The notes under the pieces were generated by a model. That model had not been told where the DNA came from, did no database searches, and worked only from the letters and a program-made list of their open reading frames with translations. A program made the position numbers and the translations under genes. From NCBI GenBank assembly GCA_003702525.1, contig REGJ01000003.1:16093-80092 (forward strand): DNA of 64,000 bases, read 5' to 3'. Source of the stretch: Candidatus Nitrosopumilus sp. (GTDB taxonomy: Archaea; Thermoproteota; Nitrososphaeria; Nitrososphaerales; Nitrosopumilaceae). Within the stretch, counting starts at the first letter, position 1. Each line of letters begins with the position of its first letter. Shown piece by piece: positions 25,830 to 33,779 of this stretch.

Positions 25830-26426
25830 CTATTTGATATCTTCTGTAAATTCTTCAGTGCCATCTTTGGTAATGACAAGAACATCTACACCATCACCAC
25901 TTGCAGAATCTCTAAGGGATGCTGCACGTACTGCACGTTTTGCTAAATCAATTGCCTCATCTTTAGTCATGTTTGGTTTGAATTGAGGATCAAGAACACC
26001 TAATGCCATCTCAGCACCAGTTCCAACTGCAGCATATTCATCTGGCAATACAGAACCTAGTGGGTCTAGAGTATACATAATTGGTTTATCAACAACACCA
26101 CCAACGATTACCTGAGTCAATAATGGGAAGTATCTTCTTTCATACATCATATTAGACATCATTTTGGCAACAGTATTTGGAGGAACATCTCTTTTCAACT
26201 CCATTTTTCGGATTTTAGCAAGGGCTGCAATTTGTAGGGATAAAATCTGCATATCGGCTACAAGACCAGCACATGTTGCTCCGACTTTGGGAGTAATAGG
26301 GAATGTCTTTTTTGTGGTTTTGCTTACGAGGAAGTTTCCAAATGCGATCCTTTTTTCGCTAGCAAAAACTACGCCACCATCAAAAGTAATTCCAACAGCA
26401 GTTGCTCCTGGCATATACATTGACAT
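25830..26426 (-). CDS. psmB: Proteasome beta subunit, Thr1-lacking type
   Basis: This is part of the 20S protease core. The 198-residue product has the beta fold ('FDGGVVFASEKR', 'GATCAGLVADMQ', 'YAAVGTGAEMALGVLD', 'SGDGVDVLVIT'). Aligned with Thermoplasma beta, whose mature end is TTTVGIT, this protein reads ATAVGIT. The catalytic Thr1 is therefore replaced by Ala8, while the partner residues equivalent to Glu17 and Lys33 are kept. The propeptide is only 7 residues. Archaea with two beta genes often keep one non-catalytic beta1 subunit, so a second active subunit should be encoded elsewhere. Confidence 0.92.
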   Translation of the reverse strand: MSMYMPGATAVGITFDGGVVFASEKRIAFGNFLVSKTTKKTFPITPKVGATCAGLVADMQILSLQIAALAKIRKMELKRDVPPNTVAKMMSNMMYERRYFPLLTQVIVGGVVDKPIMYTLDPLGSVLPDEYAAVGTGAEMALGVLDPQFKPNMTKDEAIDLAKRAVRAASLRDSASGDGVDVLVITKDGTEEFTEDIK

Positions 26427-26522
26427 ATTTCAAATAATTTTGCAGCATAATAAAGGGCTTTCTACATTTTACGAACAAACCATAGGCAAGATAGTTATAC
26501 TAAAAAAAATTCGTATGAGGAT

Positions 26523-26939
26523 ATGACTACAGCCGAGATTAAAGGAAGTATTCTCAATGATGTAGTCTTTATGGGTTTAAGATCTGCAGTAGGAGTAATT
26601 TTCATACTTCATGGAATGATGAAATTTAATCCAGGCTTTGCAAATGCTTTGCCAAACATGGGATTACCACCAGAGATGCAAATTCCAATTGCACTTGCAG
26701 AAGTGGTACCAGGTATTTTGTTAATAATTGGAGTTCTCAGTAGATTTTCAGGAGCACTGCTTTCAATTGTTATGATTGGCGCAATCTTCCATGTGAAAGG
26801 AGCACAAAGCATGACAGGAGACGGAGGAGTAGAAATTGATGTGATTTTACTTGCTGCATCCCTAGTAATCATGATTGCAGGGCCAGGAAGGATATCACTA
26901 TCACAAGCAATCAAAAAAATTCCTAGGTGTATTCACTAG
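26523..26939 (+). CDS. DoxX-family membrane protein
   Basis: The 138-residue product has four hydrophobic segments and the family's 'LRSAVGVIFILHGMMKF', 'ALAEVVPGILLIIGVLSRFSGALLSIVMIGAIFHV' pattern. DoxX relatives are found in respiratory and redox complexes, and in thiosulfate:quinone oxidoreductase of some archaea, but most are uncharacterised. It is divergent from psmB and ends 4 bp inside the M20 peptidase stop region on the opposite strand. Confidence 0.85.
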   Translation: MTTAEIKGSILNDVVFMGLRSAVGVIFILHGMMKFNPGFANALPNMGLPPEMQIPIALAEVVPGILLIIGVLSRFSGALLSIVMIGAIFHVKGAQSMTGDGGVEIDVILLAASLVIMIAGPGRISLSQAIKKIPRCIH

Positions 26940-28291
26940 GATTTTCCAAAATTATCCATTATCAAACATGCACATTTTGTCATTTTCTTGAGTAAATCAA
27001 CTCGTGCAAATTCATTTGGAGAATGGATTCTTGCAAACATGTAGGTACTTCCAATTGCAATACAAGGAGCTTTTAGAAGTTCAACAAAGGGATACATAGG
27101 ACCAGTACCAGCATTAGAGACATTAAGAATAGATTTTCCAAATGATTTGTCAGCTGCTTTTTTTACTTGAGAAACAAATGGATTTGAAGAATTTGTTCTG
27201 GCTGCTGCTTCACCATGATAGACTTTGACTCCAATATCAGAGAATCCTTTTGATTTTAGATGTTTTTTCAAACGCTGAACTTGTTTTTTTGGGTCCATTT
27301 TAGGAACCAATCTAAAATCAATTTTGACTAGAGATTCAGAGGGAAGGACCGTTTTAGCACCATCACCAGTATAACCAGACACAAATCCTGCAATATTACA
27401 AGTAGCACCTCCAACTAGGGCCTTTTTTGCATCAATTCCTTTCTTATTTCCAACAAAAGATTTGATGCCAAACTCTTTTTTGAAATCATTTTCATCAAAT
27501 GGTTCACTTTGAATTAACTTCAAATCTTGTTTTGAGAAAGGAGTCACCTCCTTGTACCAATCTTTAATCAGTATCTTTCCATTAGAATCACGTAGAGAAT
27601 GAACTGCTTCAATTAATCTCCAAGCAGGGTTTTTGATCAATACTGCCAAACTAGAGTGAGCGTCTCGGATTGATTCTTTTACAGACAATTCAACAAAAAG
27701 TAATCCCTTCATTCCAAGTCCAATGATAGGTCTATTCTTTGCATCGACATAACCAAATTCCCAGATAACACCATCGCATGAAAATTTCTTTTGATATTTT
27801 TTTAGATAATCTTCAATGTGTGCGCTACCAGTCTCCTCTTCACCTTCAATTACAAATTTGATATTACATGGAACATCACCAGTTGTTTTCAGACATGCCT
27901 CAACTGCTTTGATTCGAGTGATTAGTTCACCTTTATCATCAGTTGCACCACGTCCAAAGATTTTGTTCCCCTTTCTTGTCCCACTAAATGGCGGAGAGTT
28001 CCATAAATCAAATGGTTCAGCTGGTTGGACATCATAATGATTGTAAAACAACAGAGTTTTGTTTGGGTTTTGTTTTGATTTTACTTCACCATATACAATA
28101 GGAGCAACACCTTTTTTCAATCGCAGAAGTTCAGATTTTACCCCAGATTTTTTTAATAATTTTTGGACTAGTTTTGCACATTCTTCAATCCCTTCGTTTT
28201 TTGCTGAAACACTAGGCTGTCTAATCAACATTTGAAGATCTGAAATCAAATCTTCCATGTGAGCATCAACATGTTTTAGAGGATTCATCAT
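26936..28291 (-). CDS. M20-family metallopeptidase (dipeptidase/deacylase type)
   Basis: The 451-residue product has the di-zinc site of M20 peptidases: 'LLFYNHYDVQPAEP' (His and Asp), 'GRGATDDKGELITRIKAVEACL', and 'IEGEEETGSAHIEDYL' with the catalytic Glu pair. A dimerisation domain follows, and the last His is in 'FARIHSPNEFARV'. It probably hydrolyses dipeptides or deacylates amino acids in the cytoplasm; the substrate is unknown. It sits 1 bp downstream of the nnrD gene, so they form a unit. Confidence 0.93.
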   Translation of the reverse strand: MMNPLKHVDAHMEDLISDLQMLIRQPSVSAKNEGIEECAKLVQKLLKKSGVKSELLRLKKGVAPIVYGEVKSKQNPNKTLLFYNHYDVQPAEPFDLWNSPPFSGTRKGNKIFGRGATDDKGELITRIKAVEACLKTTGDVPCNIKFVIEGEEETGSAHIEDYLKKYQKKFSCDGVIWEFGYVDAKNRPIIGLGMKGLLFVELSVKESIRDAHSSLAVLIKNPAWRLIEAVHSLRDSNGKILIKDWYKEVTPFSKQDLKLIQSEPFDENDFKKEFGIKSFVGNKKGIDAKKALVGGATCNIAGFVSGYTGDGAKTVLPSESLVKIDFRLVPKMDPKKQVQRLKKHLKSKGFSDIGVKVYHGEAAARTNSSNPFVSQVKKAADKSFGKSILNVSNAGTGPMYPFVELLKAPCIAIGSTYMFARIHSPNEFARVDLLKKMTKCACLIMDNFGKS

Positions 28292-28292
28292 A

Positions 28293-29156
28293 TCACACTA
28301 TTTTATCAAAGGGCTTCATGACAATAGGAATCTCAGGTAAGAGATCCATCGAAGTCATGTGTAATCCTAATTTCTTTTGGACTGCTTTTCCTGCCAATCC
28401 ATTAATGAATGCAGCAGCTGCTGCAGATTCTAAGGGTTTTCTGTTTTTAGATAATATTCCTGCAACCAATCCAGACAATACATCGCCAGTTCCACCAACA
28501 GTCATTGCAGGGATTTTTTTCTCATAAAGATAGGTAGAACTTCCATTAGAGATAACGTCAGTTGGACCCTTGAGCAAAACTGTGATTCCAAATTCTTTTG
28601 CTTTTTCTTCCACTAGTTTGATTCGTTCATTTTTAGAATTTGAAGGAGCTTGTCCAAATAATCTCTTAAACTCACCAGCATGAGGAGTAACTACCACATT
28701 CTTGTTTGCTAATAACGGTAAGACTTCTGGAATTAGGGCACTTGCATCAAGTGACAATCTAACATCCCTATCTAAAAGAGATTTTACAAGATGTAAAAGT
28801 GCATTTTTTTCTTGAATAGCAAGACCCATTCCAATTGTTGCCGAATCAAGTTTTCTTGGTAATGCACCTAAGAGTTTGTTTACAGCACCACGTGTTAATT
28901 TTTGATCAACTAGAGGAATTACAATAAGATTTGGAGAAACAGAGCGAGTAGATGCTACATTGATTTTTGGAACAGAAGTGTAAACTAGATCAGTACCAGA
29001 GCGCAGTGCTGCAATTGAGGATAATATTGGAGCACCATGGTAAATGTAACTGCCACCAACAACTAGAACAATACCATTCTCGCCTTTTCGGGATTTAGAT
29101 TTTCTAGCAGGAATGAATTTTTTTACAAGTGTAGTTGTGATTGTTTTTCGTGCCAA
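28293..29156 (-). CDS. nnrD: ADP-dependent NAD(P)H-hydrate dehydratase
   Basis: It repairs hydrated NADH/NADPH. The 287-residue product is the YjeF C-terminal (ribokinase-like) domain only: 'GIVLVVGGSYIYHGAPILSSIAALRSGTDL', 'VVVTPHAGEFKRLFG', and the nucleotide-binding 'MTVGGTGDVLSGLVAGIL'. The epimerase half (YjeF_N/NnrE), often fused to it, is absent here. The start is TTG. It follows trmI on the same strand (45 bp) and precedes the M20 peptidase with almost no gap. Confidence 0.93.
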   Translation of the reverse strand: MARKTITTTLVKKFIPARKSKSRKGENGIVLVVGGSYIYHGAPILSSIAALRSGTDLVYTSVPKINVASTRSVSPNLIVIPLVDQKLTRGAVNKLLGALPRKLDSATIGMGLAIQEKNALLHLVKSLLDRDVRLSLDASALIPEVLPLLANKNVVVTPHAGEFKRLFGQAPSNSKNERIKLVEEKAKEFGITVLLKGPTDVISNGSSTYLYEKKIPAMTVGGTGDVLSGLVAGILSKNRKPLESAAAAAFINGLAGKAVQKKLGLHMTSMDLLPEIPIVMKPFDKIV

Positions 29157-29201
29157 TATAATATACCTCTAAAGAATAGATGAATAAATCTTGTTTTAAG
29201 A

Positions 29202-30077
29202 TTAAGAGGCTTTCTTGCTTGTTTTCTTGGTAGTTTTCTTTGTTGTCTTCTTGCTGGTTTTAGATGTGCTAGTTTTTGAGGAAGATTTCTTTGTCTCCCT
29301 TCCAAAAAATGCCTTTCTTGCAAAGCAAAGGTATGTAGTATGACCTATTCCTTGAAATGAATGTCTTGTTTTTCCTTCACGAGCTTCAATTGTTCTCAAA
29401 ATATGTTCAGTGGATTCAATATCAGTAAACTCATTTTCAACTAGAGCCATAGTTAGTTTCTCTAATTGGTTCATTGTAGGACATATTGCAAAGATAGAAC
29501 CACTTCCCTTGAGCATCTCTCGTACCTGTGGAATTACTACCCAAGGATCACCAAGATCAATTAATGCAACATCCATGTCTTTGAATGGCATCTTCTTTGC
29601 AGTTTTCAAATCTTGATTGTGTTGTGTTACATATTTTGAAACTCCAGCCTTTTCAATATTTTTTGCTGCAATCTTCATGAAATTTTCATCAACATCAAAA
29701 GTGTAAACGTGTCCACGTGGTTTTACAATACTTGCAACACATGAAGTAAGTGATCCACTACCAGTTCCAATTTCTAGAATTTTTTGACCACTTTCAATTC
29801 CGGCTCTTGCAATAATGTAACCAATATCTTTAGGATAAACGATCTGAGTTCCATGTTGGATTTTCATTACATAGTCATACATTGTAGGTTTGAGAAGATA
29901 GACATACTTGTCCTTGTTTGTGGTTAATCTTGAACCATATTCTTTTCCAATAGCATCAGAGTGTTTGATGACTCCAATATGAGTATGAAGGGAATCCTTT
30001 TTTGAAATTTTAACAAGCCATTTTTTTGAATGATTAAAGTAGAATAACACAGATGAGTTTTGCTTAATTTTATCCAT
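29202..30077 (-). CDS. trmI: tRNA (adenine-N1)-methyltransferase, TrmI type
   Basis: It methylates A57/A58 in the tRNA T-loop. The 291-residue product has the N-terminal domain ('KPTMYDYVMKIQHGTQIVYPKDIGYII') and the SAM domain with 'ILEIGTGSGSLTSCVASIV', 'VYTFDVDENFMKIAAKNI', 'DVALIDLGDPW' and 'GSIFAICPTMNQLEKL'. A C-terminal tail of about 35 residues of Ser/Thr/Lys repeats (KTSKKTTKK pattern) is unusual and may bind RNA. It starts at ATG and leads a set with nnrD and the M20 peptidase. Confidence 0.94.
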   Translation of the reverse strand: MDKIKQNSSVLFYFNHSKKWLVKISKKDSLHTHIGVIKHSDAIGKEYGSRLTTNKDKYVYLLKPTMYDYVMKIQHGTQIVYPKDIGYIIARAGIESGQKILEIGTGSGSLTSCVASIVKPRGHVYTFDVDENFMKIAAKNIEKAGVSKYVTQHNQDLKTAKKMPFKDMDVALIDLGDPWVVIPQVREMLKGSGSIFAICPTMNQLEKLTMALVENEFTDIESTEHILRTIEAREGKTRHSFQGIGHTTYLCFARKAFFGRETKKSSSKTSTSKTSKKTTKKTTKKTSKKAS

Positions 30078-30163
30078 GAATTCTGCTAAAAAATTTTAGA
30101 TAAGAACCTATGGTTTGATAGAACAAGGACTACGCTTAAGTTCACAAATAGATGAGAAAAATT

Positions 30164-30283
30164 ATGGATCTTAATGAATTACATCAAATGGAGATTGATT
30201 CACTTCGAGACGAAAACATAGAATTAAGAAAAAAAGTTCAAGAACTTGAGGCTAAAATAAAAGAATTAGAGAGTAAAAATTGA
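30164..30283 (+). CDS. Coiled-coil micro-protein (39 aa)
   Basis: The frame MDLNELHQMEIDSLRDEN... continues as a leucine-zipper-like helix (Leu/Ile every seven residues) to a stop at 30281-30283. An earlier in-frame ATG at 30152 would add four residues. It overlaps the next gene by 4 bp, which supports it as real and translationally coupled. Such a short coiled coil would need a partner, perhaps the adjacent zinc-finger protein. Confidence 0.5.
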   Translation: MDLNELHQMEIDSLRDENIELRKKVQELEAKIKELESKN

Positions 30284-30468
30284 ATTTTAATTGTGTGTTT
30301 CCAGAATGTAATTTCAAAGAAAATAATATCGAAGAAGAAGAGTTTCTAGAACATTTGCGAGAAGAACATCATAGGGAATTGCTATCGATTTCAGAAAAAG
30401 AAGAAATTCCAATTAACATGGCTGAAATGATAACAATATCAAACTCCAAAGTGTTTATCAATTCATGA
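30280..30468 (+). CDS. C2H2-like zinc-finger protein (62 aa)
   Basis: The product begins, from TTG, MNFNCVFPECNF, with 'FLEHLREEHH' 15-20 residues later. Cys5, Cys10, His24 and His30 give a C2H2-type spacing, though with a longer first gap (C-x4-C) and many acidic residues between. The gene starts inside the stop of the coiled-coil micro-gene. The function is unknown. Confidence 0.55.
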   Translation: MNFNCVFPECNFKENNIEEEEFLEHLREEHHRELLSISEKEEIPINMAEMITISNSKVFINS

Positions 30469-30508
30469 CTAATGCAAAATTAGCATTAGGTGAGAATCAA
30501 GATCATTG

Positions 30509-30516
30509 TTAAATAT
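30509..30516 (+). promoter_or_regulatory. TATA box of the ncRNA candidate at 30537
   Basis: The sequence ttaaatat centres at about 30512, 26 bp upstream of the terminal stem start at 30537-30538. This is the expected distance between TATA box and transcription start in archaea. Confidence 0.5.
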
Positions 30517-30536
30517 CATTTTGACGTACATTACGT

Positions 30537-30643
30537 AACGAGAAAACCATGGTTCTGCGTCGTAGAATAATGGTATGGAAAGCGTTTCATGTTAGGTGAA
30601 CGTCCTAGGAAAAAATACGCTTTCCGTGTATCTCGTTGTTTTT
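30537..30643 (+). ncRNA. Candidate structured non-coding RNA (three-way junction)
   Basis: The 107-nt region folds into an outer 7-bp stem AACGAGA/TCTCGTT (30537-30543 with 30631-30637). Inside are two hairpins. The first is ACCAT/ATGGT enclosing TTCTGC-GTC-GTAGAA. The second is GGAAAGCG/CGCTTTCC, with an inner TAGG/CCTA. It ends in GTTTTT. There is no protein frame. A TATA box lies 26 bp before the stem. No known archaeal RNA (tRNA, 5S, SRP, RNase P or box C/D motifs) is recognised. It ends 57 bp before the gene at 30701, so a regulatory leader is the alternative. Confidence 0.65.
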
Positions 30644-30700
30644 AGAATTATCATTTTAACACAAATAGTATTTTAATAACTAAAAAAAGAACAATGTGAA

Positions 30701-31042
30701 ATGGCAGAATTAAAAGTTCAAGGTTCTGGAGGATATGTTATTGCGGACCTTACTGATGAACAAGCAAAAAAAGCAGATTTGGGAGTTGGAAAATTATTCT
30801 TAGCACCAATTGGGAAGATTGAAACTGAAAAAATGCTCAAACATTATTGTAACAACTGTGAGATAGAATTTGATAATCCACCAAAGATTCAGTTAGAAGA
30901 AAGTCCTAATGAAGAAGTTGCAGATAATTTGATCTTAATTGAAAGAGGTCAATATGTCTGTGAGAAATGCAGTGGGGTTATTGGTGAATATAGAGAATTC
31001 CAAAAGAAAGGCGAAGTTGGAAGCGCCAGACCAAGTGGATAA
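30701..31042 (+). CDS. Zinc-ribbon protein (113 aa)
   Basis: After an N-terminal part ('MAELKVQGSGGYVIADLT') the product carries two CxxC knuckles, 'CNNC' near residue 49 and 'CEKC' near 87, forming a zinc ribbon, and ends with a polar tail. No family name is certain. It lies 57 bp after the ncRNA candidate and is followed by another small zinc protein, so the region is rich in such genes. Confidence 0.65.
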   Translation: MAELKVQGSGGYVIADLTDEQAKKADLGVGKLFLAPIGKIETEKMLKHYCNNCEIEFDNPPKIQLEESPNEEVADNLILIERGQYVCEKCSGVIGEYREFQKKGEVGSARPSG

Positions 31043-31081
31043 ATCAGTATTCAATAAATACAGCAATTTTTCAATAAATCC

Positions 31082-31219
31082 ATGGCAAATCAAAAATGCG
31101 TTTCTTGTGGCATAGGATTTTTCTCACCAACAGGTTCAGACAAATGTTCTAGATGTGCAGGAAAAGAAACAGAGGGTCATGGTGGGCATGATTCCTGCGG
31201 TTGTGGACACAGCCATTAA
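31082..31219 (+). CDS. Cys/His-rich micro-protein (45 aa)
   Basis: The 45-residue frame MANQKCVSCGIGFFSPTGSDKC... has 'CVSC' and 'CSRC' knuckles and a His/Cys-rich tail 'CGCGHSH'. The CxxC-x12-CxxC ribbon plus His tail looks like a metal-binding or metal-storage module. It follows the 30701 zinc-ribbon gene by 39 bp on the same strand. Confidence 0.6.
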   Translation: MANQKCVSCGIGFFSPTGSDKCSRCAGKETEGHGGHDSCGCGHSH

Positions 31220-31257
31220 ATTCTTTTTTTCTCTAACATGCATATATTGCAGATATT

Positions 31258-31779
31258 ATGAGATGTTTCATGACAAAAACCTCTGAAGAAATGAAAAATC
31301 TTGTTGAAGAATTCATTAAAGTAACTAACATCAATTACGAAGACCAAACAGACAAAGTAAGAGAGAAGAGCAACCTAATTGAATGGCAATTTCGAGTTGG
31401 GACTAATGTCATTGTAAGTAAAAATGCAAACAGAACAGATAGAATTCATTTGAATGTAAATATGCGATTTCCTCCAGATGATTCAAAATTGTTAGTAATG
31501 AAAAATCCATCATTTTCAAAAGCAGTTATGGACATTAGTGAGATTTGTACAATTTGTAATGTTGGACATCAATGGGTAAAAGACAAAGAAGACATTGTAG
31601 GCCTGGCAATATTTTCACATGTAGATGAACAAGTTTTAGACAGAATCTCATTTCATAATACTTGGGATAATGTAGCAAGAGTAACTGCACATATTCAAAA
31701 AATTCTTCGCTCAAACTTTAGTGGTTTTTCAGGACAAGCAAATTCTGATGAGACTACTGAAAAATCCATGTATGGATAA
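31258..31779 (+). CDS. DUF2299-like archaeal protein
   Basis: The 173-residue product has an N-terminal 'EEFIKVTNINYEDQTDKVREKSNLIEWQFRVG' block and a beta-rich centre ('IHLNVNMRFPP'), typical of the archaeal DUF2299 family, which has no assigned activity. Two Met starts (residues 1 and 5) are possible. Its gene runs into a short intergenic hairpin and converges on argS. Confidence 0.6.
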   Translation: MRCFMTKTSEEMKNLVEEFIKVTNINYEDQTDKVREKSNLIEWQFRVGTNVIVSKNANRTDRIHLNVNMRFPPDDSKLLVMKNPSFSKAVMDISEICTICNVGHQWVKDKEDIVGLAIFSHVDEQVLDRISFHNTWDNVARVTAHIQKILRSNFSGFSGQANSDETTEKSMYG

Positions 31780-31847
31780 TATAGTGAAAAGTAAGGTTTA
31801 TTGACTTAGAATTACCTAATTTTCTTAATTGGTTTGCACGCCAACAA

Positions 31848-31888
31848 CCCAGTGAGACAGCCAGCATTCGTGCAGTGCACTCACTGGG
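31848..31888. other. GC-rich hairpin between convergent genes
   Basis: A perfect 9-bp stem CCCAGTGAG/CTCACTGGG (31848-31856 with 31880-31888) encloses a 23-nt loop containing GCA-TTCG-TGC, a short stem with a UUCG tetraloop. On the plus strand it is followed directly by ACA, as in H/ACA RNAs, although the upper stem is too short for that class. It could equally be a bidirectional 3'-end structure of the genes at 31258 and argS. Confidence 0.4.
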
Positions 31889-31891
31889 ACA

Positions 31892-33778
31892 TTACATCTT
31901 ATCAGGAGCAGTTATTCCCAAAAGATTCAGTGCTTTTTCAATAGTAATTTTGAATGAATGAACCAAGCATAAACGAGAGTTTTCTAGTTGTTCATCACCT
32001 AAATCAAGAACCTTTGATTTTTCATAAAATGAGTTAAAGGCTACAGCCAAATCATGACAATATCTAGAAATTACTTTTGGAGACAAATTGTTTGCAGCGT
32101 CACGAACTTGTAAATTGAAAAGACCAATTGTCTTTACCAAGTCAATTTCAGAGGGCTCTTTTAGCAAAGAGAAATCAACATCAATAGAAGGGGTCATTCC
32201 AGATTTCTCTAAAATTCTAGATGCACGGGCATGAGTGTATTGTATGTAAGGAGCAGTGTCACCTTCCAAGCTGAGGGATTTTGTTAAATCAAATGCAATT
32301 ATTTTGTCCAAGTCTTGTTTGATCATCTCATAACGTAATGTTGCAACAGATACAGAGTGAGCAATTTTTTCAATTTCTGAATCACCCATCTCAGGATGTC
32401 TTTTCTTAGTTTCTTCAGTTGTTTTCTGTTTTAGTAAATCATAAACAGAATCAGCATTGACATACAGTCCTTTTCTGCCAGACATTTGAGCTTGTTTACC
32501 GTCAGTTTCCAACCCAAGAACTTTTGCGGTTTCAGAACTTAGGGTAACTGATTCATATCCTAAATGAACATATGCATCAGGAACTGACTTGAATTTTCCC
32601 ATCAATGAAGTGATGATTTTTTGTAATCTTGCTTGTCGAGAATCAATTACAGTAATTACTTTGTCACCTGAAAAGTTTTGAGATTCAGAACTAGAATCAT
32701 TTAGAGTTGTTTGCCACAAAACACGAGCATTGGGTTGTTCTTTTTCATATTTTTCATAATGGAATGGATCATCAAGTAATCCTAGTTTCCAGGCGGCATA
32801 CGGGATATCCTTTGCAATGTATGTAGCAGTACCATTACTTCTGACAATTACTTTATCCTCTTCTTTTCCGTCACCACGAATAACCCAACATCCAGCATTT
32901 TTTCCATCATTTTCAAATTCTACAAGATTCATTTCTTTGAGTTTCTCAAATATCCCATCCCACAGACCTGAACGGATTATCTGAGATTCAAAATTTAGGC
33001 AATCATAAGAAACTGCTAGATTCCAACACGTTTCAAGTTGATTTGACAGTACACGACGAGTGATTTTATCGGCAAATTGTGCAGTTTCAGAAGTACCGTC
33101 TTCTAATTCTTTGAGGACATTTTTTCTAATTTCTTCAAGACTAGAGTCTTGTTCATATTTCTCAGTGGTTTTCACATAGACATCATCACCACAATAATGA
33201 TCAAATTTCTTTCCTTGAGGAGGTTCTATTTCATATCCAAAGTGTTTGAATCCAACAATAATGTCTGCAACTTGAAGACCAGAGTCATCAACATAGTTTA
33301 AGACATTAACTTTGTAGTTTGCTTTTAGTAAAATTCTAGATATAGTATCACCAATTATGATGTTACGTATATGACCAATGTGAAGAGCCTTGTTTGGGTT
33401 AACACTGGTATGCTCAACTACAATTGTAGAATTATTTCCAATATCTACATCTCCGAACTCAGGTAAATTAGATTCAGATAAAATTAATTGATTGAGTTTT
33501 GGCCAGTCAGCATAAAAATTCAGATATCCTGATTGATGTGATTCAGATTTTGAAACTAAAGTACTAGTACATTGAGAATACTTTTCAGACAACATTTCAG
33601 AGATTTCTTTAGGACTCTTCTTGAGTTGTTTTGCAAGTAGAAACGAAATGTTGGAACTAACATCACCAAATCCAGGTTTTGCAGGATCTACAGAAAATTT
33701 TACATCATAAACAGAAAGATCATTTAGAATCTTGTTGAGATTGTTTTCAATTTCATCAAGTATAGATTTGAAAGTCAT
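31892..33778 (-). CDS. argS: Arginyl-tRNA synthetase
   Basis: It charges tRNA-Arg. The 628-residue product is a class I synthetase of archaeal type. An N-terminal additional domain contacts the tRNA D-loop. 'HIGHIRN' (HIGH motif) is at residues 133-139 and 'AQMSGRKG' is in place of KMSKS. The anticodon-binding helical domain ends with 'CLVHSFKITIEKALNLLGI'. It lies 1 bp downstream of the phosphoglycolate phosphatase gene, and the two may be co-transcribed. Confidence 0.96.
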   Translation of the reverse strand: MTFKSILDEIENNLNKILNDLSVYDVKFSVDPAKPGFGDVSSNISFLLAKQLKKSPKEISEMLSEKYSQCTSTLVSKSESHQSGYLNFYADWPKLNQLILSESNLPEFGDVDIGNNSTIVVEHTSVNPNKALHIGHIRNIIIGDTISRILLKANYKVNVLNYVDDSGLQVADIIVGFKHFGYEIEPPQGKKFDHYCGDDVYVKTTEKYEQDSSLEEIRKNVLKELEDGTSETAQFADKITRRVLSNQLETCWNLAVSYDCLNFESQIIRSGLWDGIFEKLKEMNLVEFENDGKNAGCWVIRGDGKEEDKVIVRSNGTATYIAKDIPYAAWKLGLLDDPFHYEKYEKEQPNARVLWQTTLNDSSSESQNFSGDKVITVIDSRQARLQKIITSLMGKFKSVPDAYVHLGYESVTLSSETAKVLGLETDGKQAQMSGRKGLYVNADSVYDLLKQKTTEETKKRHPEMGDSEIEKIAHSVSVATLRYEMIKQDLDKIIAFDLTKSLSLEGDTAPYIQYTHARASRILEKSGMTPSIDVDFSLLKEPSEIDLVKTIGLFNLQVRDAANNLSPKVISRYCHDLAVAFNSFYEKSKVLDLGDEQLENSRLCLVHSFKITIEKALNLLGITAPDKM

Positions 33779-33779
33779 G

